Shown in pieces: positions 1 to 10,435 of a stretch of DNA of 64,000 nucleotides; positions within the stretch are counted from its first letter, which is position 1; each line of letters begins with the position of its first letter. The notes beneath the pieces were generated by a model. The model searched no databases. It was not told the DNA's origin and saw only the letters and a program-made list of their open reading frames with translations. The translations under genes and the position numbers were made by a program. The DNA is from Tetramitus jugosus (lineage: Eukaryota > Heterolobosea > Eutetramitea > Acrasida > Vahlkampfiidae): assembly GCA_937625935.1 (NCBI GenBank), contig OW569383.1:310001-374000 (forward strand), given 5' to 3'.

Positions 1-1
1 T

Positions 2-76
2 GATTCAAGGAGGAGTCGCTCTAGCAGCGTGTTTGAATCTCATGGAGAGTTGCCTTCCATTAATCGAAGGTTGTGA
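2..76 (+). CDS. possible 3' end of an upstream gene (partial)
   Basis: The window opens inside a reading frame that runs from base 2 to a TGA at 74-76. The 24 visible codons are rich in Ser and Arg, as in a disordered C-terminal tail. A second frame (from base 3) is also open to about base 114, so the frame is not certain. No domain can be recognised. From 77 to 228 I see only AT-rich non-coding sequence. Confidence 0.28.
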   Translation, partial: DSRRSRSSSVFESHGELPSINRRL

Positions 77-228
77 CATGGTGCTTTTATTTGTCAGTCA
101 GTGTTTCACTGTCTGACATTCGTAATTACAAATAATACACACCGCATCATTTTTACACAAGGGAGCAAACAAATGACTCTAGAGTTATTCGAGCTTGGAA
201 TGTTAGTTCATCGTTGATGAATTCTTTG

Positions 229-477
229 TTATTTTGTTGATTCTGGGTTCCCAATTGGCTCTTCAGATTGCGTGTTGTGCTCTGGATGATTCTTGAGGCG
301 GAAAGGTGGTTTCTGACCTGCTTTCACGGCAAAGTAGTTGGCTGACCACTTGTAGAGGTCTTCCGGAGATGGTTGAGCTCGGATTGCATCCTTCGTAAAT
401 ATCTTGATGATCGATCCTAGATCTTGAGGAATAGCGATCTGTTCCGAACAATACAGAATCTCACTCTTCAGAGGCAT
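229..477 (-). CDS. RIIa-domain protein, ropporin/radial spoke protein 11 type
   Basis: An 82-residue protein dominated by one dimerisation/docking domain of the cAMP-dependent kinase RII-alpha type. The segment after the N-terminus (IPQDLGSIIKIFTKDAIRAQ, then a YKWSANYF motif) closely follows the start of ropporin-1-like/RSP11 proteins, including the conserved Gln-Pro turn and the trailing Trp-Ser-x-x-Tyr-Phe. In flagellates this family docks AKAP-like helices in the radial spoke. The protein is much shorter than ROPN1L (about 230 aa) and nearer the size of RIIAD1, so it may be a minimal RIIa adaptor. The start is ATG at 475-477 and the stop is TAA. It lies 107 bp downstream of VAC14 on the same strand. 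A flagellar role is inferred from the family. Confidence 0.75.
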   Translation of the reverse strand: MPLKSEILYCSEQIAIPQDLGSIIKIFTKDAIRAQPSPEDLYKWSANYFAVKAGQKPPFRLKNHPEHNTQSEEPIGNPESTK

Positions 478-584
478 TTATGAATCGGTTGGTACTGTGT
501 TTCTCAGAAAAAGCTTTGAGCTGCATTTGCAACCAGTTTATCGTTAATCAAATTGGCGCGCACTCCCGGAGAATCATAAAGAAA

Positions 585-2954
585 CTAAAATTCTGTATTA
601 TGCGATTGACGATGTTTCTGTTGCACGACAGTAAAGTGTGTCAACAGCTCCCTATTAATTTCGTCATCCCGTTCCGTTGATGGTTGTGGTTTTGAGTCAT
701 TCACTGGGATCAACTGGAGCAGTGCCAGTGTGTTCACGCATTGTAACCTCTTGTTCAACTTGTCGTAGGCTGTACTCTGTGGAAGTAGCATTAAAATACC
801 ATACAGAGCTTTCAATAAATAAATTTCTTTGGCTGGCTCCAGTAGTTGAAGTCTTAAGTCAGCAAACACGGGTGATTCGATAAGCTGTACCAAGTTATCA
901 ATCTGAACCAAAAAGCTAACAGAAGCATCAATCTGAGAAAATGTTTTGACCAACTCGCACGCATGCTTGTAGTTCTTTGCCAAGAGACACAAGCTGAGTG
1001 TTGCCACAGGGTTATGACACCAACTCTTGTACAATTGTTGGAATAGTTCTACACTCTCGGGACAGCTTGACCCCTTCTTGATCAACTCTCGCAACTCCGA
1101 CAGCTCCTTGCTGGTCAACAGGATCATGTTCAGAGTTTGAATCATAACACTGCAAAACTCTAGATTCGTGTCATATGTCTGTAAAATCTTGGACAATTCA
1201 CAATAAATCTTCTCCGGGTCCAACATGACTGACAATTGTCGAATGATGAAACCTGCCTTGGCCAATAATTTCTGATCCGTGCGCAACATACTCACCAAAT
1301 TCTTCAAAAACTTGACAAAGTTTTGCTCAGTGGAAGAGACAATGGCCAAAACTTCCAAGTCCAGCGAAACGACTTCATCTGAAGGATCAGACAGCGTCTT
1401 CAACAGCAATATGAACACCACATCAATCACCTTCATCACACTGTCCATGTCCTTGTTCAACAAAATGTGTAACCAATTGAGTGCAACCACTCTACTCGGC
1501 ACAGAAAACTTTTCCAGTTCAACCTTTAGATGATGCAACAGTTCATTGAACGCAATCTGATGCTTCTGACTCTTTTGTATACACGAAATGAGTTCCTTGT
1601 TGGTCAAGGCAGCTGCCGTCCGTATCGACTCTTGCTTGTGCGATATACTGGGCAAAACAACAGCCACCAGCGACGCATAGTACGGTATGAGCTTATTGTG
1701 CTGACCCAGCAACAAAAACTTGTGAATCCACTGCAGTGCTCTCTCCCTTGTTCTCTCATCTTCCGATGTCGCATGACTACTGATAATGGTCACCAGTGGA
1801 CCCAGATCCACACTATCAGACAACTCACCAATCTCAATCAAAAACTCTTCGAGCACACTGGACGCTCTCTGAACAATTTCCTTGTTTGGATCACTGAGCA
1901 TTGAAAACAGCCCGTGCAGAAACTGTGGCAAATACTCAATCATGTTTATATCGGGAACACTGTCCAGAATCATGATCCAACCCACCAGAAACTGTCGAAC
2001 AAATGGATTATTGCTCGATATTCGTTCACGAATCAACGGAACAAACTGTTCCACATCAAAGTGATCATCCTCTGTTGCCACATCCTTCATCAATCGATCC
2101 AACAATGTACTCGCATTCTTGACTGCATTGTCAGGATCGGCAGACAACTTGCACAACCCATCAAAAATGGCATTAAAAAAAACTAGCGTGTGACCACGCG
2201 CTACTTTTGCAATATTGTACAGAGCTTCACACGCATGAAAACGAACCTTTGAATCATGATCTGCAAAACAACTCAAAACAGGAGGAATTAAATCGTTCAT
2301 AAAGTGACAAATTCCACGATGACCCAGAGCAATCGATGCTGATGCGAGACCCCACAATCCACCACGTCTCATATTCGGTTGAACCGAGTGAATGAATTGT
2401 GTGTTGAGAGCAATGAGTACTTGTCTTACTTGATTGATGTTATTATTATTATTATTACTGGTATTACTAGTATTAGATGATGTTTCATCTTTTTGATTTA
2501 GTATTGTTGTTGATGATGATAATGATGGTGAAGTTGTTTTACTAGTAGTAGTAGTATTGGTAGTAGTAGGAGTATTAGTGATATTAGTAGTGGTGGTGGT
2601 GGTGATGGAAGAGGTAGTACCCATTGTTGCATGATTCATATTTTGTTGTTGTTGTTGATTCGTGTTATTATTATTCGTGGTGTGATTGGGAGTGTAGTAC
2701 AATTTTCGAATCAAATTTTCAATTTCTTCACCTCCTATTCTCTTCTTTTCTTTTCGATCACCCAAATTTCGAATGACACTCTGTGGGAATGTATATGTCT
2801 CATTTTGTTGAATTTGTACTACTTGTTGTTGTTGAGATGAGGTTGTTGATTGTGGTTGATTAGTTGTTGTTGTTGTAGTTGTGGATGTAGGTGGTGGTGA
2901 GGATGATTTAATGTTGTTGTTGAGATTGGATGATAATGAAGATGAAGATAACAT
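585..2954 (-). CDS. VAC14: VAC14, scaffold of the PIKfyve/Fab1 lipid kinase complex
   Basis: This 789-aa HEAT-repeat protein matches VAC14, which scaffolds the PI3P 5-kinase PIKfyve and the FIG4 phosphatase on endolysosomal membranes to make PI(3,5)P2. Residues 56-88 match the conserved N-terminal helix pair. A Thr/Asn/Gln/Ser-rich insert (about 90-172) follows, and then the long HEAT core. The core includes segments near-identical in pattern to the animal protein, such as the ACEALYNIAKVARG and SVPDINMIEYLPQFLHGLF regions. The low-complexity insert therefore sits between the first two conserved helical units. The start is ATG at 2952-2954 and no intron is needed. It is divergent from GPAA1, with a 179-bp shared promoter. 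Confidence 0.95.
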   Translation of the reverse strand: MLSSSSLSSNLNNNIKSSSPPPTSTTTTTTTNQPQSTTSSQQQQVVQIQQNETYTFPQSVIRNLGDRKEKKRIGGEEIENLIRKLYYTPNHTTNNNNTNQQQQQNMNHATMGTTSSITTTTTTNITNTPTTTNTTTTSKTTSPSLSSSTTILNQKDETSSNTSNTSNNNNNNINQVRQVLIALNTQFIHSVQPNMRRGGLWGLASASIALGHRGICHFMNDLIPPVLSCFADHDSKVRFHACEALYNIAKVARGHTLVFFNAIFDGLCKLSADPDNAVKNASTLLDRLMKDVATEDDHFDVEQFVPLIRERISSNNPFVRQFLVGWIMILDSVPDINMIEYLPQFLHGLFSMLSDPNKEIVQRASSVLEEFLIEIGELSDSVDLGPLVTIISSHATSEDERTRERALQWIHKFLLLGQHNKLIPYYASLVAVVLPSISHKQESIRTAAALTNKELISCIQKSQKHQIAFNELLHHLKVELEKFSVPSRVVALNWLHILLNKDMDSVMKVIDVVFILLLKTLSDPSDEVVSLDLEVLAIVSSTEQNFVKFLKNLVSMLRTDQKLLAKAGFIIRQLSVMLDPEKIYCELSKILQTYDTNLEFCSVMIQTLNMILLTSKELSELRELIKKGSSCPESVELFQQLYKSWCHNPVATLSLCLLAKNYKHACELVKTFSQIDASVSFLVQIDNLVQLIESPVFADLRLQLLEPAKEIYLLKALYGILMLLPQSTAYDKLNKRLQCVNTLALLQLIPVNDSKPQPSTERDDEINRELLTHFTVVQQKHRQSHNTEF

Positions 2955-3133
2955 GTTTTGCCTTTCTGATGAAAAAAACGTGTATTTTGTTTCTTTCTCT
3001 TCTCTTTTTTTTTTGTTTGTGAAAAATTACTCCTCCATTTGAGACTATTATAAAAATAGATCTGATCAAAAAAGAAAAGCAGAGAGAAAAAGAAAAACAA
3101 CAACAACAACAACAACAATTTTCTTTTAAAGTG
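2955..3133. promoter_or_regulatory. bidirectional promoter between VAC14 and GPAA1
   Basis: A 179-bp AT-rich interval between two divergent start codons, with A/T runs and a (CAA)n tract at about 3098-3118 directly before the GPAA1 ATG. It must hold both promoters and both 5' leaders. No specific factor site was recognised. Confidence 0.5.
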
Positions 3134-5336
3134 ATGTTGACAGATAATCTCAATCCATCTTCACCCTCTCAACGCATCAAACGATTCATTCTTCTCAAAA
3201 TTGCTCAAAAGCTACACTTTTTCAGTTGGCTCGCATTTCTCATTGGTTTCACATGGTTCTTCCTATGGCCCATCCTCTCTCACAAGACTTACTTTTCAGA
3301 GAACGCACTCGGTGTAGGTCAACATCACAATAAATTTTCTAGAGATGATCTCACTTGGTCCGAAAAGCAAACGACACGAATTTTACAATCACTTTTTGTA
3401 ACGAACGCTGATGGTGGTAAGAATGGTGTGCAAACGAGGGAAGATGACTTGAAAATGCAAATGTTGAGTGCATTGGAACAGAGTTTGTACACGATTGGAC
3501 TCAAAACAAAGATTCATTCGTATCAATTGAACAGAACATACTTTAATCAGACGATTGTCGTGCGGGGAAGCAACTTGTATTCGACTCTGAGAGCTCACAA
3601 GGGTAATGGTAAGGAATCTATTGTCATAAAGGTACCTTTTCCAAGCAAGTGCTTTACCACTGGTAGTGATGGTAGTGATGGTGATCAGCAAGAGAGGAAA
3701 ACATGCATGGAAAATGTGCAAATGGGATTGGCACTCATGCGATGCTTCTCGAGACAAAAATGGTTGCATCACGATATTATATTCGTGATTGCAGATCGAA
3801 CGGACAAGCAATGGGCAGGTGATGAAGCATTTACAAGGTCACAAGAAGTGCCAACAGGAAAGATTAGAGAAGCAATTATTTTGGACTTTGATACGTTCCA
3901 GTTCCAGAGCATTGGTATATTGACAGAGGGATTCAATGGTGAGTTACCCAATTTGGATTTGGTGAATACGGCGATTCGATTGGCAAAGTATCAAGGAATT
4001 GACAAGGTTTCACTGTTCAAGTACGATCATTATTCCAGTGATCCAAAGCACTTGTTGCCCTACCCAGTGTACCTGTACTATCGACTTGTCACTCATGTTA
4101 AGGCACTTGTGCGCAAGCATATCCCACAGTGGAGAATCCCGAGTTACGAGGACGGTGATGTGTTCGACAAGAGCATAACGGTGATACACAACGTGTACAA
4201 TCAACTTGTAGGTCTTTCGACGGGAGCTCATGCATGGTATAGAAAGCAATCAACACATGCATTGACTCTGACGGATACAAATGGTAAATCTGCCAAGTCT
4301 CGAGGCAAAAGCTACAACATGATATCGGTTGGTAACTTGGTGGAGGGTGTGGTGCGAAGCATGAATAATTTGATTGAAGAGCTTCATCAGTCCTTCTTCA
4401 TGTACTTTATGGATTCTACAATGACTTATTATGGATTTGAGCACTATATGCCGAATTTGGCTGTGCTTCTCGTTCCAATCGCCTTGCAGGTATGTTGTGA
4501 CACTTTGTTTTTTCGTTTTATTAGAGAATAGAGACACTTAACAACAATGATGGCTTGAAAATATATAGTTTGTGGGAAACTACTTCATGTCTGAGCAGCA
4601 ACAACTTATGCATTCTCTAGCTTACTTTGGCGTGACTGTGACTGCAGGTAGTATCATTTATGTTCTTCCGTTCGCACTTCAACAATTATTGCCCGCAATT
4701 GTTGGGTCTAATGGTATTGAAGCTCATCAATTCTTTGCCCTATGGGTTGGATTATCATCATTGATTATTCTCTTGCTATTCTTGATTGGATATCCAATTG
4801 TTGATCGAGTTTACAATCTCTTGTTTATGGATCAGGAAGAAGAGGACTCTGATCATGACAAATCAAAGAATCAGGACAAAACCATGGTAGAGTGGAAAAC
4901 TGTGAAGGCATTCGCCATGTCATACTGCTGCATCATTCTTGGAGTGTTGCTCGTGTTGGAGAGTGCATTTTGTATTGTGACATCCATGTACTTGTTTATT
5001 ATGTCTGCTCTTTTGACGAACATGCACAACAGAGGCGTCTTGAAGTACTTGCAATTCGTTGCTTTGTTGATTGTGTCTCCAATTACGATTGCTGGAGTGG
5101 TAATTGTTGGAAACTTGTACAATATGCATGGATTGGACACTGTAAGCTGGATCTCGACATTCGACAGATTCTTGAGTCAACAATTTATCAATTTTAACAC
5201 CAATATTGTGTTCATCTGCTTCTGTACACTGTTCGTTCCAGTGTGGCTCATGTTCATCAAGTTAGTTCTCTCAGCCATGCGAGGCAGACTGCTTCTGGAT
5301 CAGGAGGATCAAGAAACAAAGAGGAAGAAGGATTGA
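3134..5336 (+). CDS. GPAA1: GPI transamidase component GAA1 (spliced)
   Basis: GAA1/GPAA1 is the subunit of the ER GPI transamidase that handles the GPI lipid. The gene has two exons, 3134-4489 and 4569-5336, giving about 707 aa. The 79-nt phase-0 intron has a GTATGT donor and a TAG acceptor, and splicing joins ALQ to FVGNYF. Residues about 29-48 form the single N-terminal TM helix typical of the family. A large luminal domain follows, with the conserved GFNGELPNLDL-like and GLSTGAHAWYRK segments. At least five hydrophobic helices occupy the C-terminal third. A GTG three bases upstream is in frame, but ATG at 3134 is the likely start. A GPI-anchored candidate (ThuA-like, 55288-56457) lies in the same window. 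Confidence 0.92.
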
Positions 5337-5774
5337 AAGTTCTAATGGTATTTGACAAAGGATGAGGAATATTCAGATTACAACCATCAATGATCACGAC
5401 TTTTCTAATTCTGGTATTCGTTTGTAAACGAATTTCACACTCTATTTTGGGCGACTGGGAATTCCCATCGGGTGCATCTCCCTTTTTAAAGGAAAGAAAC
5501 AACGTTGCTACACAAAGCACAAAAACAACATTTGAACCGAACTCTTTGCAAACCTTCTAAAATACGCTCATAGTCAGGGACCTGAGGTAAATATATTACA
5601 AGACTAAACCTCTCCGTAAAAACCAACGAAACACTAAGCACCAAACAACGTCCTCTTTCTGACAGAAACGGGTCACTTCCACCACGATCATCATAGACAA
5701 AAGCTCCAGGTTGGATCCAAACAACAAATTCTCATACTCAATTCTATCTACTTAAATAGTCAACCACATACACA
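5337..5774. other. intergenic region, promoter of the downstream unknown gene
   Basis: Between the GPAA1 stop and the next ATG lie 438 bp with no supported gene. Short antisense ORFs here lack coding character. The last ~150 bp, rich in CAA/ACA, look like a 5' leader for the gene at 5775. Confidence 0.4.
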
Positions 5775-6335
5775 ATGATGCAGAATAATGAACAATTATC
5801 GACGGTACCAACAACCACCCCCAGTGCCAATATCTACTCGGAATCTCCATTTGCCAAGAGACTTCTTGCCAGGAGAGCCTCGATGTTTGATCCTCCCAAG
5901 AGCTCCACATTTTCACTGAATCCAACACTGCAAAACAACCGAAATCCTCCTTCGAGTTCACCGACTTCAAAATCTCCGGAATTGAGTCGGTTGACCATTC
6001 GTCGCTCCTCCTTTCAAGAAAGAGCACCCACCCCAGTACCTCCGTTCGTTGCACCTGATGTTGAAGTCCCCAAGGAGATGCTCAAACAACAATTGAAAAA
6101 GTACTCGTATTTGCCCAACAATGTATCCTCGGATGGTAGTCAACCAAGGCCCTCCACTCCGATTCCATCGGAAACGGTGCTGAGAGATAAGAAACAAGTG
6201 TTTCAATTGCTGAACAGAAACAATATGGACGACGTGATGTGTAATAATAATGGTAATGCCATGAATCCTCAAGAGAGACATGATCAAATCGTTGAAGCCC
6301 TCAGTAAGAATATAGGTGGCATGAATAAACTCTAA
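5775..6335 (+). CDS. unknown disordered protein, 186 aa
   Basis: I do not recognise this protein. It is Ser/Pro/Asn-rich and probably mostly disordered, with several basic-Ser patches (RRASMF, RRSSFQ) that resemble kinase sites of the R-R-x-S type, and a Pro-rich middle (PTPVPPFVAPDVEVP). A more ordered stretch near residues 95-108 (KEMLKQQLKKYSYL) could be a short helix. There is no signal peptide or membrane segment. The start is ATG ATG at 5775 and the stop TAA. It converges with TRAPPC11, with 115 bp between the stops. It could be a lineage-specific regulatory protein or phospho-substrate, but that is only inference from composition. Confidence 0.6.
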   Translation: MMQNNEQLSTVPTTTPSANIYSESPFAKRLLARRASMFDPPKSSTFSLNPTLQNNRNPPSSSPTSKSPELSRLTIRRSSFQERAPTPVPPFVAPDVEVPKEMLKQQLKKYSYLPNNVSSDGSQPRPSTPIPSETVLRDKKQVFQLLNRNNMDDVMCNNNGNAMNPQERHDQIVEALSKNIGGMNKL

Positions 6336-6450
6336 AATGCATTGATTTTCTCGACTATACAATGACAACTTTTTCCTCTAATCGTCTCAAATCGAACTCT
6401 TGTACCGAAAGCATTAAATCAAGTTGGTTATGTGCCGCGAATAAATAATT

Positions 6451-9400
6451 TTATGTCATGTGAACAAAGATGGACCACCTCTCACTCTCGGTCAATACGT
6501 GAGCCTGTTCACGAACAGCCTTGAGTGTGAACTTTGGGAAAGTGATGTGACCTGTGAGCACTGGAATCATTATATAGGTCATTGTTTTTTCACTGAATGG
6601 CAGAATAGTAAAATTGAGTTGCGTAGTTCCAGAGAAGAAGAATGATTCACTGTCAGCCACTTGCAACTGCAATTCCTGGAGTGTGCTGCTCTCGTTGAAG
6701 ATTGTGAGCTTGGCCTCGAATGGCTTGCCGAGCACTGCTTCGCTTGGTGAGTCAAATGTCGCTCTCAGATTTCTGTGATAAATGTTCAGACTTGGCAGAG
6801 GCACCTCATAGGTAATGCTGGTGCATGATGGGTCGACATCGGTAGTGATCAGAGGATTCTGTCTGTGACAAGTAATGATCAATGAGCCCGTCTTGATACT
6901 TCTACCGCTAATGTTTGCCTTGAGCACATGGCACAACGTGTAGGCATCACGCTGCTCCATGTATTCCTTACCGACGAATGAGGATGGAACACTGGTTGTG
7001 TCATCTCTCTTGCGTTTCTCTTCAAAATCAACAATCTTATCAGAACAGCACTCAATGTTGGGTGTGCCCTCGTCTGATTGCTCGGCTTGAACGAACCGCA
7101 CACGATCAATGAGTATCGGATACGGTGTGTTGCATGACAGTGTTGTGGACACTAGGATTTGCTGGTGTGCAGGGAATCCTTCATTGAAGCGGAATTGATT
7201 GTCCTGCTTGTTCGCAGTAATCTTCAATGGATCATGCACGGCAACATTCTGTACTGCGTTGTTAATAATCTTCTGGAAGAAGGATATGCTCTGAGAAGGC
7301 ACTAGCCGGAAGCCATCTTTGCCAGTAGATCGACTGCCCATGTATGTAAAAGTGGCATCGAACGGATATTGTACATAAATGTCGAGATCGGAGGACTGAG
7401 ACAACGATGGATACGTTGTTGACTCGTATGCAAAGTTCACCTTGAGTCTAATCATTCCAGGTACGACACACTGGAGGAATAGAATAATCTCCTTTGTTGT
7501 GTTGGCTGCAATCGTGTCGACCATTACACTCGGCTCTGTCGACAACTCTACCAACTTGTTATTCACACTGGTTAAAATCCTCACATTCAATATTGGATTA
7601 ATCTGTAGGATACCTCTGATAACGTTGTCGTCGTTCGAATTGAGCAGCACCTTTACGGCGTAGAATTCATTGATGAGTGCGGGTGGTCTGTGCTCAAACT
7701 TGATCTCCAACTTTGGCTTTGGTTCAGTGACTCGAATCACAGGTCGCTCAACAAACAAGGAGTCCTCTCCTACTTCATATCTGTAATCGTAATTTGCAAT
7801 CAGACTTGAGTAGTACTTGTTGTCATTCATTTTCCATTGGAAACAAATTTGTTGGCCACTATGACCAACCAAGTACAAATTCACGGCCTCGCATTCAAAC
7901 TCTTGCTTCTCCTTGATGATCATGGGGAATGAATAAGTAGTTGCTTCTCCATTGGGTTGCAGAGTGAGGTCCAAAATCTTAGGATCTGTTTGCGCTGGAG
8001 GATAAGAAAACACTTGTGTTAAATCTTCTCCGTCGGTCAATGTGAAGTTATAGGCCTTCTTCTTGAACTGAACATTAATCTTCTGGAATTTGATCGCCTT
8101 GGGACTGAAGCACTTGAATTGCAAATTCAGACGAATTGGCTCATGAACACAAACAAACGGCTTCTCAAACTGCAGTGCCATACCCAATACTGCGTGTCTT
8201 GAATCGACATCAACAATCAATGGTGCATCCAGAGGAGCAACTCCACTCTCGCTCGACCCGTCCAAAAAGCTCAACAACTCTGTTAAAAAAGTTTCCTTTT
8301 CGCTTTCGGTTGTGTCCAATTTGGTTGAGATCAAATCAATCAGGCAAGTAAGATAATCCTTTGGTTTGCCCATCTCCTTTGCGCACGTAAGGGAGAGTCG
8401 TCTAACTGATGTGTACAAGTTGTACCATTGCTCCTTTTTGTACGTTTTTGCAATTCGATCAAAGAACATTTTTGCTCGCTCCCATTGTTTCGAATAGTAG
8501 TGTTCCTCGGCAATCGCACTCGAGATGGAATAGGTCAATCGCTTCATCGCTTGATGTTTCTTATAATTGTTGTACGCTTTCATGAGCATAGAGATAATGT
8601 CCTCCGAATGTCTCACAGTGAGAATCTCCTTTGCAAAATCTCTGAAAATCTGTCGATTGGGCAACTCCTTCAGCAGCGACGAAGCATTGGTCTCCTGTCC
8701 CAAAAACAACTGAGGATCCATATCAATCTGTTGTCCATAGAATCCCTCATAACAAGACTCGCCATCTCTCTTCAAATCTTCAATAATCTGTGCGTTATTC
8801 TGCAACAATGACTCAATTGGGGCGCGGTATCGGCTACAGACCTTTTGTGCTGCAATCTTTCTAAACTTTGCCTGTGAAGCAGCTGCCTGGAAATAGTAGC
8901 CTGGGTTGTGATAACTGTCCTCCTTTTTCAAATAACCAGTGGGCAATGACTCTAGCATCTCACCAAACATTCTATACTGTCTATATACTAGAGAATAGTG
9001 CTTGAACAAGAGACCTCTTCTCTGATGATCACCAGACAGTGACTTGTACCATGCAATGTGCTTCAAGAATTGTTTAATTCCCTGATCTACAGTCTTTCTG
9101 TCCGTGAGCTTCAACTGACAAATTCTAAAGTTGATAATATCACCCACTGTCTTTAGTTCACTCTCACTGATGCCATGATCACGTGGATTGACAACCATGA
9201 GATACGAGTAGGACTGAGTCAAATATTTAACCACTTTTTGATTGTTGTTGCTCGTCAGTGGTGTGCTACCCTGCGCAAAACTTCTCATACTAATCTCACT
9301 GTAATAAGCAACCTTGAATCGATGTCTCGCATAAAGATAAGGCTGCCCAACAGTGCTCACCTCACTCTTCATCTTCTTGACACGCAATGCTTGTTCCTTA

Positions 9401-10184
9401 TAATACTGTACACTCAATTCTTGCAAAGCTTTTCCCAATTTGGAGCTAATGACACTCGCATTGCTCAAATCAGACTCTTCGATCTGCTGCACGTGCTTGA
9501 AACTTTCCATGTTGCACGATTTTTTCAACCAACTGTAAAAATCATCCACTTTGAGTGTTTCAGTCTCTACTGGATCCAATGGATGATCAGAGTGGCCTCC
9601 ACTGCTTCCACCACTCACACCACCACCACCACTATTAATGACAATCGTAAGGTCTTTTGGCTTTGATTTCGTAACGACCAACAAGACAAATTTCGTGTTG
9701 CGATTCACTGCTCTCTTCTTCAAATTTTCAACCTGTGAAGCAATCATTTGTTCTTGTTCTCTCCAATTGGACTGTTCAGGCTTCCATTCGACCAAAATGA
9801 TGACAACAGAAGGTATTCTCTCCTATACTCACACCAACAACCAACACGACAAACAAAAAATTCAAAATTTTTTTTAAGCTTCAAAGACAAAACAACAAAA
9901 ACAAGCAACAACAACAAAAAATGAAAGTAAAATGTTGAAAATAAAATATGTACCTGATGTTTTCTCATCCAACCTCTCTTCATGAGACCTTGTGGTCGAT
10001 ATCCTTCAAATGATCTTCTCACCTTCTTCAATGGCAATGAATTCTCATTAACAAAGCTTAGGACAGCCAATGAGTCAAACAAGTCGGATAAACAGGTGGA
10101 TATGGGCTTATGATACTCTTGAAGATACGCAAGTGCAATGACATGCACTGGAGTATGTGTAAGCTCCACTGGATATTGATTCAT
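6451..10184 (-). CDS. TRAPPC11: TRAPP complex subunit 11 (foie gras family), spliced
   Basis: TRAPPC11 is a subunit of the metazoan-type TRAPPIII complex, which acts in ER-Golgi traffic and autophagy. Exon 1 is 9954-10184, beginning MNQYPVEL, as in the animal protein. Exon 2 is 6451-9822. The 131-nt phase-0 intron runs from GTACAT to TAG and joins MRKHQ to ERIPSVVIILVEW. The product is about 1200 aa, against about 1130 in human. The foie-gras domain is clear around the GQPYLYARHRFKVAYYSE and GLLFKHYSLVYRQYRMFGEM segments. The C-terminal half is beta-rich, as expected for the gryzun-like region. An in-frame TTG lies further upstream of exon 1, but ATG at 10182-10184 fits family alignment best. 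Confidence 0.93.
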
Positions 10185-10435
10185 GAATGTTGATGATGTT
10201 GATGTTGATTGAGATATTTCGTGTGTTGTTCCTTTTGTTGCCTTTGATGTTTTCAAAGCTCGAAAAAAAAATTTTGGTGCCTTCGGGGAATATCAATTTT
10301 CGCGATGAGACGGAGTAATTTTGACACGAGTTTTAAGTTACAGAGAAGTTGGTTTCAAGTCTTTGCCTTTCCTGCTTCTCGATAAGTTGTATGAGCACTA
10401 ACCAATATTGTGTGACATGAGAACATTTTCATGTC

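Noticed and set aside
2-60. tRNA-like T-arm (GTTTGAATC) at the window edge
   Set aside because: The fourth base is wrong for the T loop and the flanks do not form a T stem or an acceptor stem.
3098-3119. CAA microsatellite as a functional repeat
   Set aside because: CAA/ACA tracts precede many start codons here and probably reflect 5' leader composition and slippage.
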